Source of the DNA: JAEYKI01 sp036679405
GTDB lineage: Bacteria > Bacillota > Clostridia > Christensenellales > Christensenellaceae
DNA length: 64,000 nucleotides
Reading direction: 5' to 3'
Assembly (NCBI GenBank): GCA_036679405.1
Contig: JAVBVZ010000034.1
Span: 1 to 64,000, forward strand
The notes beneath the pieces are model-generated. The model made no database searches. It saw only the letters and a program-made list of their open reading frames with translations, and was not told the origin of the DNA. The position numbers and the translations under genes were made by a program. Shown here in pieces: positions 26,797 through 35,717 of the stretch (position 1 is the stretch's first letter; the number at the start of each line of letters is the position of its first letter).

Positions 26797-27591
26797 TCAG
26801 ATCCTTCCGCCTGGTTCATCTTCCACCTTTTCATCCGGAAAAGGAACGATCACCGGAATGCCCCGGTGCTCGATCATATGCACATGCATCCGGTACACGA
26901 GCTCAATATTTTCGGGCGTCATGACCTCTAAGCCGCCGCAAGCAAAAATCTGCGCGTTTTTCAAAAAAACAAAGCGGTCGCAATAACGGATCGCAAGGTT
27001 CAGGTCGTGGATCACCAGCACTACGCAAATATCATGCTCCCGCGCAATCTTTTTAACCGTTTGAAGCGCTTCATGCTGATTGCGCGGATCCAAGTTGCTG
27101 GTCGGCTCATCCAACAGCAAAAGCTTGGGTTCCTGGGCAAGCGCCCGTGCAAGAACCACCTTTTGCGCCTCCCCGCCCGACAGTTCGGATACGTTACGCA
27201 GCGCAAGATCCCATATCTTCATCTTTTGCAGGATATCGCCCACAATATTACGGTCTTCTTTTGTCACATCCCAGCGAATATAAGGCCTCCTGCCCAATAG
27301 AACAAAGTCAAAAACGACCATATCCGCTGCGGCCGCACTTTGGGGTACATAAGCAATATTCTGCGCCATCACATTTTTTGGCATATTAAAAACATCCTCA
27401 CCGTCCACCAGGACAGTTCCCTTCTGCGGAGGACAGATCCGGTCCATGCATTTCAGCAGCGTGCTTTTCCCTGCGCCGTTATTTCCCAGTATGGCGATAC
27501 ATTCGTTTTTCTGAATGTCAAAGCAAATGTTCTCCAGTATATTCTTACTTCCCCGGCCGTACGCAAAGCTGATATTCCGTACTTCAACCAT
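26797..27591 (-). CDS. FecE/BtuD-type ABC transporter ATP-binding protein
   Basis: The 264-residue ATPase starts MVEVRNISFAYG. It has Walker A (LGNNGAGKSTLLK), signature (LSGGEAQKV), Walker B (LLLLDEPTSNLD) and the H-loop (LVIHDLN). It drives the adjacent FecCD permease for uptake of a metal chelate. The gene overlaps the permease stop by 8 bp. The longer reading with 23 more N-terminal residues lacks homology to the family. It is the last gene of the four-gene operon. Confidence 0.92.
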   Translation of the reverse strand: MVEVRNISFAYGRGSKNILENICFDIQKNECIAILGNNGAGKSTLLKCMDRICPPQKGTVLVDGEDVFNMPKNVMAQNIAYVPQSAAAADMVVFDFVLLGRRPYIRWDVTKEDRNIVGDILQKMKIWDLALRNVSELSGGEAQKVVLARALAQEPKLLLLDEPTSNLDPRNQHEALQTVKKIAREHDICVVLVIHDLNLAIRYCDRFVFLKNAQIFACGGLEVMTPENIELVYRMHVHMIEHRGIPVIVPFPDEKVEDEPGGRI

Positions 27592-28663
27592 AGCGCTTGT
27601 CCCTCCTGAACAAAAAATACAGGAACATGGGCGCGCCCAGAAAAGAAGTAATGGCCCCAATCGGAAGCACGACCGGCGCGATGATCAGGCGGCCGAACGT
27701 ATCAGCGGCAATCAGCAGCAAGGAGCCCATCACGGCGGAAGACGGAATCAAAAAACGGTAATCGTTGCCCACAAACCTGCGCATGATATGCGGCGCCACC
27801 AGCCCGACAAAACTGATGATCCCTACAAAAGAAACCGCCACAGCCGCTGCCAGCGAACATACGCCCATGCTGACCAGCATAACCGCCCGCGTATTCACCC
27901 CCAGGCTCTTGGCTGCATCCGCGCCGCTTTCCATGGCATTGTAATTCCAGCGGTTGAACATAAAATAAACCATCGCACCCGCCAGTACGACCGTGATGAT
28001 CAATATCTCGTTCCAGCTTACACCGCCCAGATTTCCAAAAGTCCAGAACACCACGGCGCTGATTTTTGTATCGTCCGCAAAGTATTGCAGCATTGTGCTG
28101 CCGCCGGTAAACAAAGCGCTTAAGGCAACGCCGGCCAGTATTACGCTGCTTGGCCCCACATTTTTTTTAAGCCGGGACAAAGCAATGATCACTGCCGAAG
28201 ATACAAGGCCGCACAAAAAAGCGCAAAGCGTTACAATATAAGGGTGATTCACCGATACCGCCGTTGCGGCGGAATCCGAGCTGATTACCCCGCCGCCAAA
28301 CACAATAATGCCGAGCGCGGCACCAAAAGCAGCTCCCTGTGAAACGCCCAGCGTAGACGCAGAAGCCAGCGGATTTTGCAGTACGCACTGCATAACGGCA
28401 CCGGAAGACGCAAGCGCGGCACCCACAACGATAGCCGCCACGACCCGCGGCAGCCGGATACCCCAGATAATAATGTTTGTCTGCGCATTCCCTCCCGCAA
28501 AGATCGTTTGGAGAACCTGGGGCACGGAAATATGCAGCGAACCGGCGCTTACGGCAAATACCGCCAATAAAACGGTTGCGAGCAAGGCAATCACAAAAAC
28601 CAGCCTTTTTCTTCTTAAAAAAGAATTATACTCTTCCAGCCGGATCAAGCGTTCTTCTTTCAT
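27584..28663 (-). CDS. FecCD-type ABC transporter permease
   Basis: The 359-residue permease has about ten membrane helices and typical FecCD phrases: RLPRVVAAIVVGAALASSGAVMQ, NPLASASTLGVSQGAAFGA, GIISFVGLVAPHIMR and FGRLIIAPVVLPIGAITSFLGAPMFLYFL. It imports a siderophore, cobalamin or other metal-oxyanion or metal complex with the neighbouring binding protein and ATPase. The first codons overlap the binding protein's stop by 4 bp. Confidence 0.93.
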   Translation of the reverse strand: MKEERLIRLEEYNSFLRRKRLVFVIALLATVLLAVFAVSAGSLHISVPQVLQTIFAGGNAQTNIIIWGIRLPRVVAAIVVGAALASSGAVMQCVLQNPLASASTLGVSQGAAFGAALGIIVFGGGVISSDSAATAVSVNHPYIVTLCAFLCGLVSSAVIIALSRLKKNVGPSSVILAGVALSALFTGGSTMLQYFADDTKISAVVFWTFGNLGGVSWNEILIITVVLAGAMVYFMFNRWNYNAMESGADAAKSLGVNTRAVMLVSMGVCSLAAAVAVSFVGIISFVGLVAPHIMRRFVGNDYRFLIPSSAVMGSLLLIAADTFGRLIIAPVVLPIGAITSFLGAPMFLYFLFRRDKRYG

Positions 28664-29784
28664 TCATTGTCTCCAAGCAAAACCTTTTCATAGCCCGCGC
28701 CGGACGCGGCAAGTTTGCTCAGGTAATCGCCGTCTCCCAGGAAAAACGCAAAAATCTCATTGGCTTTGTCTTCAAAAGAAATATCCGCAAACTGCTCAGG
28801 GTAAAGAATCCCTCCCACATAATAGCTGTTTACAATAGGGATCTCCACATTGGAATAGTACGCCGTGGAACTTGGATATTGGTACACGTTTCCCTCCCGG
28901 ACAGCCGTGAGCTGCTTATAATATGCAGGGTTTTCCTCATAATCGGCCTTCACAAGATTTACGCCGCCACTGTCCAGAAAAATCATCTGCGGATCCCACC
29001 CCAGGATCTGTTCCTTATCAACCAGCACCCCGCCTACGTTGTCCGAAATGCCCTGTGCCGCATCATTGGCGGCAATGGTCGCAAACACGGGATAATTGGA
29101 ATAGACGCCTTCAATGCCGTGCGTGCCCTTAAACGTGGCTGCAGCCCCTAAAACAGTAGGTTTGTCCTCATCCGGGATGTCCGCCGTACGGGCTTTGAGG
29201 TTGCTTAAGGCGTCGTTGATATAAGCGATCACCTCTTCCGCCCTGTCTTTAGCGCCGCAAACGTCGCCGATCAGCCGCAATGCCTGCTCATAATCTTCCC
29301 CAAACAGGGTGCCCGTGGGGAGTGCGACCACCGGGATACCTGTTTGCCGCTGGATATCGTCCGCTATCTCTTCCGTATAAGTACAAAGAATCACGTCCGG
29401 CGCAACTTTAATGATTTCTTCCGGGTAATAATCCGTTGCCCCCATAGCGTCCGTCCCAACGATGGGCAGATCCGCCCACAGGTCTTTGTTGGTATACGCA
29501 TAAGCCTGTACCGGACTGACTTCCTCCGGATCCAGCCCGCTGTATCCCACCACCTTGTCGGCCAGCCCCAGGTAAGTGATCATGCGCGGCGCATTGCCCA
29601 GCGGGACAATCCTGTCCACAGTATTTGGAATTTGAACGCTGCGTCCCAAACTGTCCGTAATGGTCCTGCTTTGTGTTTCGGCCGTTTGCGGTGCGCTTTC
29701 CGCGGCAGCGCCGGGAGCCGTACATCCCGCGCTCACGCCTAAGATCAATACCAAAACCAAAATAAATACAAGTATCTTTTTCAC
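28660..29784 (-). CDS. FecB/BtuF-type substrate-binding lipoprotein
   Basis: The 374-residue lipoprotein has a hydrophobic signal ending in the lipobox VSAGC (Cys about 20). Mature sequence: an Ala/Glu/Thr-rich tether, then the class III binding fold with TITDSLGRSVQIPNTVDRIVPLG, VGYSGLDPEE, YPEEIIKVAPDVILCTY and LVDKEQILGWDPQMIFLD. The family binds Fe-siderophores, haem, cobalamin or molybdate/tungstate. The adjacent FmdE gene makes a molybdenum or tungsten link worth considering, but the ligand cannot be read from sequence. The start is GTG with a distant AAAGGA. Confidence 0.9.
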   Translation of the reverse strand: MKKILVFILVLVLILGVSAGCTAPGAAAESAPQTAETQSRTITDSLGRSVQIPNTVDRIVPLGNAPRMITYLGLADKVVGYSGLDPEEVSPVQAYAYTNKDLWADLPIVGTDAMGATDYYPEEIIKVAPDVILCTYTEEIADDIQRQTGIPVVALPTGTLFGEDYEQALRLIGDVCGAKDRAEEVIAYINDALSNLKARTADIPDEDKPTVLGAAATFKGTHGIEGVYSNYPVFATIAANDAAQGISDNVGGVLVDKEQILGWDPQMIFLDSGGVNLVKADYEENPAYYKQLTAVREGNVYQYPSSTAYYSNVEIPIVNSYYVGGILYPEQFADISFEDKANEIFAFFLGDGDYLSKLAASGAGYEKVLLGDNE

Positions 29785-29832
29785 TGCTAAAATAATTCCT
29801 TTCCAATAATGGACCGGAGGGCGGCCAAAACT

Positions 29833-30363
29833 TTATTTCCAGCCCCGGCCGTATTCTGTAAAACAGTCGGCGCAAACCTTTTTTCCATCCTGCAGATGCA
29901 TTTTGTGCTCGGGGGCGCCTTCGCCGCACACCTCACAAACCACGGTGTCAAAAAGCCGGGCTTTTTCAGGCAGATCAAACGCAGGCTCGGAAAAAGAGAA
30001 AATTTCTTCTACCGGCGCATCCAGCAAATACATTTTCCATTGTTCCCTGTCCATACCTTCATTTCTTGCCTGCTTCAGGCATACACGCAGTTTTTGGCCG
30101 TTTGTGCGGTTAAAAAAAGAGAACGCCTGCTTTCCGGTACCCCGGTAAATCAGGTTCCCTTTTCCGATGGTACAGCTTAAAAGCGCCTGGACCGCATCCA
30201 CGCCGCAGGCGTCGTTTTCGGTCACGCAGACAATTTCTTCGTCATCCGAAGTGCCTATGCCCATTTTTAAAACCGCTGCTTCACAGGCTTTAAACCCGAT
30301 TGCAAGGCCCGGGCATTCATGCCCATGAAAGCTGACCGCTTTTTCCCATAATTTTTTATCCAT
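29833..30363 (-). CDS. FmdE family protein with C-terminal zinc ribbon
   Basis: The 177-residue protein starts MDKKLWEKAVSFHGHECPG after AAGGAG. The FmdE domain (about 1-130; HGHECPGLAIGFKA, VTENDACGVDAVQALL, GKGNLIYRGTGKQAFSFF) is followed by a CxxC...CxxC zinc ribbon (about 140-170). FmdE is named from molybdenum formylmethanofuran dehydrogenase operons, but homologues occur widely in anaerobes without methanogenesis and their role is unclear. It is the first gene of an operon with a FecBCD-type importer and lies behind a long structured leader. Confidence 0.88.
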   Translation of the reverse strand: MDKKLWEKAVSFHGHECPGLAIGFKACEAAVLKMGIGTSDDEEIVCVTENDACGVDAVQALLSCTIGKGNLIYRGTGKQAFSFFNRTNGQKLRVCLKQARNEGMDREQWKMYLLDAPVEEIFSFSEPAFDLPEKARLFDTVVCEVCGEGAPEHKMHLQDGKKVCADCFTEYGRGWK

Positions 30364-30454
30364 ATTTTTCTCCTTGAAGTTCGGCAGTAAAATCCTGCAG
30401 GTTTTTTTAGGCCCCGCATACCGTTCCTGAAAATTGCAGCGGCCGGGGCCTGTA

Positions 30455-30484
30455 TACAAAAAAAGAAAGCCCAAACAGAGCCTT
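30455..30484 (-). terminator. Leader terminator of the FmdE operon
   Basis: Minus-strand AAGGCTC-TGTTT-GGGCTTT followed by TTTCTTTTTTT, lying within the 5' leader about 90 bp before the FmdE start. Its position inside the leader suggests attenuation control. Confidence 0.75.
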
Positions 30485-30532
30485 CATAGCACATTTAAGA
30501 TAACTTCATGATATCTTTTTGCCCATATTCTT

Positions 30533-30608
30533 ATACCGGCTTCATGCCTTTTGTCACGCGGGCTTCAGACCGCAAAACGCACTTCTCACGCGTTCCATAC
30601 ACCGGCAT
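30533..30608 (-). ncRNA. Structured leader RNA, candidate riboswitch aptamer
   Basis: The minus-strand leader can form an 8-bp closing stem (ATGCCGGT with GCCGGTAT, including G-U pairs). Inside it lie one hairpin with arms AACGC/GCGTT, a second with arms GCGG/CCGC, and short UAUG/CAUG pairing. Conserved-looking purine-rich joints (GTATGGAA, GTGACAAAAGG) connect them. A strong promoter lies just upstream and an intrinsic terminator downstream, the arrangement of a transcription-attenuating riboswitch. It lacks the full cobalamin B12 box, and I could not match it to Moco or another class. Pairings are seen; function is inferred. Confidence 0.5.
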
Positions 30609-30616
30609 TAGCATTA

Positions 30617-30645
30617 ATTGTAAAGAAAAAGGCCTTGCTTGTCAA
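30617..30645 (-). promoter_or_regulatory. Promoter of the FmdE/importer operon
   Basis: Minus-strand TTGACA (30640-30645), 17 bp, TACAAT (30617-30622). Near-consensus, giving a leader of about 250 nt. Confidence 0.85.
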
Positions 30646-30660
30646 GCAGAGGAATCAGGA

Positions 30661-31815
30661 TTAAAAATCACACATAAGCTTTCCTTTGTCCTGCACGCAG
30701 ATGGAATTTCTGGCCTCTTTTGCCCGATACAGCGCCACATCCGTATTTTTGAGCAACTGCGATACCGTCATCTGTTTTTCGTATGATGATATTCCAAAAC
30801 TTGCGGTCATATCCATGCTGTTGGCGCTTGTCAGGCTGTTTTTCAGATCGGCCTGGATACGCCTGCAGGTATCTATAACATTTTTCAGTTCCGTGTTTTT
30901 AAACAAAATACAAAACTCATCTCCCCCAAAACGGAAAGGCAGGACGCCTCCTTTGCAGTTGTTTTTTAAAATAACTGCAAACTCCTTCAGACACCTGTCC
31001 CCCTTGGTATGCCCGAAAGTATCGTTTAGGGTCTTGAAATTATCAACATCTATCATCACAAAAGTATAGGTATTGTCGGACGGATCCCTCTCCATATTTG
31101 AAAACGCCTGCCTGAGCGCCGTCCGGTTATAAATTTCAGTCAGTTCGTCCATTTTAAGCCTCCGCTGCGCATGGTAGTATTCAATCTCTTTTTGGATGCT
31201 TGCGGAAATTTTTGCTTTTTCAAACCGTATCACGATCACGCATGTCAGATAAAAAATCAAAAAGATAAATATGGAAATAATAAAATTATTGATCCCGAAA
31301 TCGCTGGCCAGCGGGTTTGTTTCATCCGGATCCCACACCACAAAGAGGTCGGAAACCGTTTTTGCAAGTATGCCGGCAACGGCCGTGGACGTTGTCATCA
31401 TATAATCGCTGTATACAACCGTCAGTAAGATCGGTATAGTGAATATAAGAAAAAGCGAATAAAAAATACTGTGCACGGTATACAGAACAAAGCACGCACC
31501 TACAAAAAGCAGCGAGATGGCATACGCTTTGGCCTTTTGCGGAACGCGCGCGGACCGGAACACCAAATAGCCCGCCACAACCAAGCTCAAATTAAAACCT
31601 AAGGGCGCCAGAATATATTTCAAAACATACCGGGACGTAGAAATTTCAACCGAACCTGTTTGAAGCCAAAACATTCCAACAATCAGTTCTAAAGCAAAGC
31701 CGATAACCACCAGGCCTATAAACGTATAAAGCTGCAGCTTCATCCACCGATTGTCTATTCTTGCATATTCTTTTTCGATTTCATGCAGGATGGAATTCTC
31801 ATTGATTTCGTTCAT
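30661..31815 (-). CDS. Membrane diguanylate cyclase (GGDEF)
   Basis: The 384-residue protein has about six membrane helices (about 28-195) of a 5-6TM sensor type. A short coiled linker and a GGDEF domain (about 215-380) follow, with the intact active motif RFGGDEF near residue 295. It should make c-di-GMP from two GTP at the membrane. The usual inhibitory RxxD five residues before the motif is replaced by KGGV-type residues, so product inhibition through the I-site is not expected. The start follows GGGAGAAAAA. It is transcribed alone and faces the FmdE operon head to tail. It supplies c-di-GMP that the HD-GYP and EAL proteins in the window could remove. Confidence 0.93.
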   Translation of the reverse strand: MNEINENSILHEIEKEYARIDNRWMKLQLYTFIGLVVIGFALELIVGMFWLQTGSVEISTSRYVLKYILAPLGFNLSLVVAGYLVFRSARVPQKAKAYAISLLFVGACFVLYTVHSIFYSLFLIFTIPILLTVVYSDYMMTTSTAVAGILAKTVSDLFVVWDPDETNPLASDFGINNFIISIFIFLIFYLTCVIVIRFEKAKISASIQKEIEYYHAQRRLKMDELTEIYNRTALRQAFSNMERDPSDNTYTFVMIDVDNFKTLNDTFGHTKGDRCLKEFAVILKNNCKGGVLPFRFGGDEFCILFKNTELKNVIDTCRRIQADLKNSLTSANSMDMTASFGISSYEKQMTVSQLLKNTDVALYRAKEARNSICVQDKGKLMCDF

Positions 31816-32172
31816 TTTTTCTCCCGCTGTTCATGCTTTTTTATAATCAAAATAACCATATCATATTTTCACGGACAAGTCTAGAATTCCGCATAAGAAA
31901 GCCGTTTTAGGTCATATTTACCAACGCATAACCGTTCCTTTTATGCATTTGAGACTGCTTTTTTTCCGGCAAAAGAAAATCCCTGTTTTTTTAAATATAT
32001 TCCGGCTCACCGCGAATATTTTTCTTATAAGAATAATATGCGGTTTTTCTCCGTCCTCCCCTTAAAAAACCATAAAAAATTCGCTTTGCCCGTTTGCAGG
32101 GCTTTATTTGAAAGAAGCGATAAAATATAATAAAAGAGAAAGCCCCACAAATCATTTTGGAGGAACTTAAAA
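31816..32172. other. AT-rich intergenic region between divergent genes
   Basis: This 357-bp gap separates the minus-strand diguanylate cyclase from the plus-strand DUF2164 gene and must hold both promoters. I see a TATAAT at about 32130 for the plus gene with a weak -35, and no convincing riboswitch, tRNA or small gene. Confidence 0.5.
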
Positions 32173-32409
32173 ATGAGCGGAGAAAAAAAGTTTACGTTGA
32201 GCAAAGAAAAAAGAGCTGCAATGGCAGCTTCTGTCAAACGGTATTTTTTAAACGAACGTTCCGAAGAAATCGGCGACCTGGCTGCAAGCCTTTTTTTGGA
32301 TTTTATTATAGAAGAGCTTGCATCTGAATTTTACAACCAGGGTATCTATGACGCTTACACGTTTATGTCCGAAAAGGCCGAAGACCTCCTTTCCGTTCAG
32401 AAATATTGA
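32173..32409 (+). CDS. DUF2164 family protein
   Basis: The 78-residue protein starts after GGAGGAACTTAAAA. The pattern KRYFLNERSEEIGDLAASLFLDFIIEELASEFYNQGIYDA is the DUF2164 signature, with the conserved YNQGI phrase. It is a small helical protein of unknown function. It is convergent with the next gene, with two bases between stops. Confidence 0.88.
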   Translation: MSGEKKFTLSKEKRAAMAASVKRYFLNERSEEIGDLAASLFLDFIIEELASEFYNQGIYDAYTFMSEKAEDLLSVQKY

Positions 32410-32411
32410 AT

Positions 32412-33323
32412 TTAAGGAACGGGCGTATCACGTACAGCCCGGAAGGAAAGGTAGCCCTGCCGGCTTTCCTTGCCACGCTCGTATATTGCTCCGTCATATA
32501 CAATGATATATGCGCGCGTTTCATCCTGCGCCGTTGTGGCCGTCCAGTAATAGATCGTTTTTGCGTGTACGTCCCATAACGGGGATTCTTTGTCGGGCGT
32601 CACGTCATAGACTGCGCGGCCCTCCCCTCCGATCAAAACTCCGCCTGCATTTTGGCCGTGCAGCATCATGGAACGAACCGCTTCCTCCGCAGTCGGCAGA
32701 CGCCATATATCCTGCGCTTCTTCCATGACGGTCAGCCCGTCTTCGGACAGATGCCTGCAGATATCCTGCGCTTCCTGCCAGGAAACGTCTCCTTCCGGCC
32801 ATCCCGGCCCCTTAGGGGCCCAGTCCAGCGTAACACCGTTGCCCTGAACCGTACGAATGCCGAAATCGCCATCCTCCATCCGGCCGGATACCCTGATGCC
32901 CTGGGGAATGGATATAGCCAAAACAAGGGCCAGCGGAACAAACAGCACAAGCCGATAGGACCATTTTTTCGGAGAAGGTTCGCCAAAATAATATAAAAAC
33001 CCCAGCGCAGCAAACGGTATCAGAATAAGAAGCCACACTACACTGAAGTTCGCCCCCGAAAAAAACCAGATGAAAAAGCCGCCGGCCGCCAGATGGACCG
33101 CCAGACCTGCTTTTTTCCACTTCAGGGAAATAAGCGCCAGTACAACAAACACAATGGCCAGCAGCAGATATTGAAAAATAAACAGAAATATATTTTCCCA
33201 TATCGAAACAGCGTACCAGCCTTCATGAAAATTCTCAAAAGCCCCCCAGTAGGCCCAAAAACCTGCCATTGCAACGCTGATCGATACGCCGGTCCAGCCC
33301 AGAATCTTCTTCCGTTTCTCCAC
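32412..33323 (-). CDS. Membrane protein with DUF1566-like extracellular domain
   Basis: The 303-residue protein has about five hydrophobic helices in the first 155 residues. A soluble C-terminal domain (about 165-300) contains DWAPKGPGWPEGDVSWQEAQDICRHL, DIWRLPTAEEAVRS, YYWTATTAQDETRAYIIVY and SFRAVRD. That order is characteristic of DUF1566/Lcl-type C-lectin-like domains, where W-R-L-P-T and Y-W-T/S-S are conserved. The binding partner is unknown. The start is GTG after GGGAGGACGAGCAAA. No operon partner. Confidence 0.75.
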   Translation of the reverse strand: MEKRKKILGWTGVSISVAMAGFWAYWGAFENFHEGWYAVSIWENIFLFIFQYLLLAIVFVVLALISLKWKKAGLAVHLAAGGFFIWFFSGANFSVVWLLILIPFAALGFLYYFGEPSPKKWSYRLVLFVPLALVLAISIPQGIRVSGRMEDGDFGIRTVQGNGVTLDWAPKGPGWPEGDVSWQEAQDICRHLSEDGLTVMEEAQDIWRLPTAEEAVRSMMLHGQNAGGVLIGGEGRAVYDVTPDKESPLWDVHAKTIYYWTATTAQDETRAYIIVYDGAIYERGKESRQGYLSFRAVRDTPVP

Positions 33324-33423
33324 TTTGCTCGTCCTCCCAAAACAAATACTTATTGCCGCTGTCTATTGATTACGGCTGGTAAAAGGCAAAGTGTACAGGC
33401 CCTGCTGTTATAAAGTGACTGCC

Positions 33424-35577
33424 TTATTCGCTTGTGTCCATCCCTTCCATTTGTATGCCGAACCGGATGTTGCGAACGGTTTCAAGTGCATCAAAGAGTA
33501 CCGTATAGCTCATAGCCGAAAGATCTACCGCGCGGACCGTTCCTTCTCCGAAAACAGGATGCCGTATGCGGTCCCCTTCAGCAAAAGCCGGAACACTGTT
33601 TTGGAGCTTTTGCTCATTTTCCGCAATGCTGCGTTTTGCACTTTCCTCAAGCGCTTCGTCCATCGGCTGAACATACCGCACGTTTCCGCTGCCCGCTTCA
33701 AAAATGAAACGGGACGGAAATTTAAATATGCCGTCATTCGCGCGGCCTTCCGCATCGCTTAAAAAAAGGCCGTCCATGGCGCGCGTCATGGCCACATAAC
33801 AAAGCCGCCGCTCCTCCGCCATATCTTCCGGCGTATACGTCCTCCGGCTTGGAAAAACGCCTTCGCTTAGTCCGCAGATAAACACGTACTTAAATTCCAT
33901 TCCCTTGGCGGTATGTACCGTCATCAGTTTAACCGTATCTTTGCTTCCTTCATGATCCAAATTGGTAAACAGGGCGATCCGGGACAAAAAATCTTCCAGC
34001 GTAGCTTCTTCATCTTCCCCGGCTGCGCATACCGCGCGTTTTAGTTCGGCTACATTATCAAGCCTCTCCTGGTCTCCCTGCAGGCGCAAAAATTCTTCAT
34101 AGCCGCTCATATCCATCAAAGCCTGTACCGCGTCTCCCATTTCCATACCGGCACGGCGCGCGCGGACCGTTTCAATTGCGTCTGCATAGCGGGCCGCCTG
34201 CGTTCCTTTCAGAATCTGAGAATCCAAATTTTCTTTCAACGCTTCATACAGGAAAAGATTTCTGCCCTCCGCATATTCCCGGAGCGCTTCTATCTTCTTT
34301 TTTCCAATTTTGCGGGAAGGCACGTTTACGGTCCGCAGAAAAGCCACATCGTCTCCCGCGGTCACCATACGCAGGTAGCAGACCACATCTTTGATTTCCC
34401 TGCGCCCATAAAATTCAACGCCGCTGTATATCGTATAGGGGAGTCCGTTTTCAACAAAGCATTCCTCCAAAGCGCGGGTCAGGTAGTGCGCCCTGTACAA
34501 AACGGCCATATCGCCCAGCCGGATTCCTTTTTCATGCAGCTCCGCTATTTTCTGGCGGATCCATCCCGCTTCTTCTTTTTCTCCTTTTGCATGAAAATAA
34601 AGCGGCCTGTTTCCGCTTCCCCGGACCGCGGTAAGGATTTTGGGAAAACGGACCGTGTTTTTTTTAATCAACGTATCCGCGGCCGCAAGAATCTCCCGGG
34701 TGGAACGGTAGTTACGATTAAGTTCAATTGTCTTTGCAGCGGGATAAACCTTGTCAAAATCCAGAAAAAGTTTCACATGAGAGCCCCGCCACGAATAAAT
34801 GGTTTGATCCGGATCACCCACAATAAACAGATTTTTGTGCTTCTCCGACAAGACCTGCGCCAATTTATACTGGCGGCGGCTCACGTCCTGGAACTCGTCC
34901 ACCATTACATACTGCATTTTTTCCTGCCATTTTCTGCGCGTGTCCTCAAAGTTTTGAAGGATATACGTGGCAAAATTGATCAGGTCGTTAAAGTCGCATC
35001 CGAAACATTTTTTCTGTTCATACAAATAACGCAGGAAGATCTCTTCATCCCGGTTTTGGGCAGATGCAAATTTTCTTTTGAGCTGTTCATTATCAAGCTC
35101 ATAGATATCGTCAATATAAGAAGTCGCGTGGAGTTTCTTTGCTTCCAGCACTTCATCGATCGTCCGTCGGATTGTTGCGTCCCGCAGCGTTAAATTCATA
35201 TCGGAAAATATTTTGAGCAGCATCTGCTTTTGGTCTTCCGTATCCAGTATGATAAAATTTTTAGGGAAGTTTAAAACATGGATATCCTCTTTTAAAAGCT
35301 GAACGCAAAACGCATGAAACGTACAGATATATCCGAGGTCAAGATCACCGAGTTCGGCGCGTACCCGCCGCTTCATTTCGTTTGCCGCGCGGTTGGTGAA
35401 AGTTGCGCATAAAATATTGCCCGGCGCAATCCCCAGACTTGATACCAAATAACAATAGCGTGAAGTAAGCGCCCTTGTCTTGCCCGTACCCGGGCCCGCA
35501 ATGACCCTAAGTGCGCCTTCGGTAGACATGGCGGCTTTTTTTTGTTCCGGATTCAGTTTGCTTAAGAAACTTTCCAT
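33424..35577 (-). CDS. UvrD/PcrA-like superfamily 1 DNA helicase
   Basis: The 717-residue helicase has all SF1A motifs: QKKAAMSTEGALRVIAGPGTGKT (Q-motif and Walker A), ATFTNRAANEMKRR, VDEFQDVSRRQY (motif II), VGDPDQTIYSWRGS (motif III), ELNRNYRSTREIL (motif IV), MTVHTAKGMEFKYVF (motif V) and RRLCYVAMTRA (motif VI). The C-terminus keeps the PcrA-type VFGEGTVRAVD segment, which binds RNA polymerase in PcrA. It is close to full UvrD length. It unwinds 3'-5' during repair or replication-transcription conflict. Because a chromosomal pcrA may also exist, this could be an accessory paralogue. Start after GGGGAGGCCGCC. Confidence 0.92.
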   Translation of the reverse strand: MESFLSKLNPEQKKAAMSTEGALRVIAGPGTGKTRALTSRYCYLVSSLGIAPGNILCATFTNRAANEMKRRVRAELGDLDLGYICTFHAFCVQLLKEDIHVLNFPKNFIILDTEDQKQMLLKIFSDMNLTLRDATIRRTIDEVLEAKKLHATSYIDDIYELDNEQLKRKFASAQNRDEEIFLRYLYEQKKCFGCDFNDLINFATYILQNFEDTRRKWQEKMQYVMVDEFQDVSRRQYKLAQVLSEKHKNLFIVGDPDQTIYSWRGSHVKLFLDFDKVYPAAKTIELNRNYRSTREILAAADTLIKKNTVRFPKILTAVRGSGNRPLYFHAKGEKEEAGWIRQKIAELHEKGIRLGDMAVLYRAHYLTRALEECFVENGLPYTIYSGVEFYGRREIKDVVCYLRMVTAGDDVAFLRTVNVPSRKIGKKKIEALREYAEGRNLFLYEALKENLDSQILKGTQAARYADAIETVRARRAGMEMGDAVQALMDMSGYEEFLRLQGDQERLDNVAELKRAVCAAGEDEEATLEDFLSRIALFTNLDHEGSKDTVKLMTVHTAKGMEFKYVFICGLSEGVFPSRRTYTPEDMAEERRLCYVAMTRAMDGLFLSDAEGRANDGIFKFPSRFIFEAGSGNVRYVQPMDEALEESAKRSIAENEQKLQNSVPAFAEGDRIRHPVFGEGTVRAVDLSAMSYTVLFDALETVRNIRFGIQMEGMDTSE

Positions 35578-35689
35578 GGCGGCCTCCCCTGCCCTTCATA
35601 AAAAATTATATCAGATATATGCGCGCTTGGCGAGGTGCGCATCCCGCCCTCTTAAAACCGGGTTTTCAAAAAAATCCGCACAAAAAAAA

Positions 35690-35715
35690 GAGCGCCGGAC
35701 GCGCCCTTTTTCTTT
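35690..35715 (-). terminator. Terminator of the pyrimidine degradation operon
   Basis: Minus-strand GGGCGC-GTCCG-GCGCTC followed by TTTTTTTT, three bases past the last gene's stop. Confidence 0.85.
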
Positions 35716-35717
35716 TT

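Noticed and set aside
30533..30608. Assignment of the FmdE leader as a standard cobalamin riboswitch
   Set aside because: Some joints look similar, but the B12 box and the usual 5' pairing partner are missing. I left the class open.
30533..30608. Assignment of the same leader as a Moco riboswitch
   Set aside because: The gene context is tempting, but I could not match its conserved strands with confidence.
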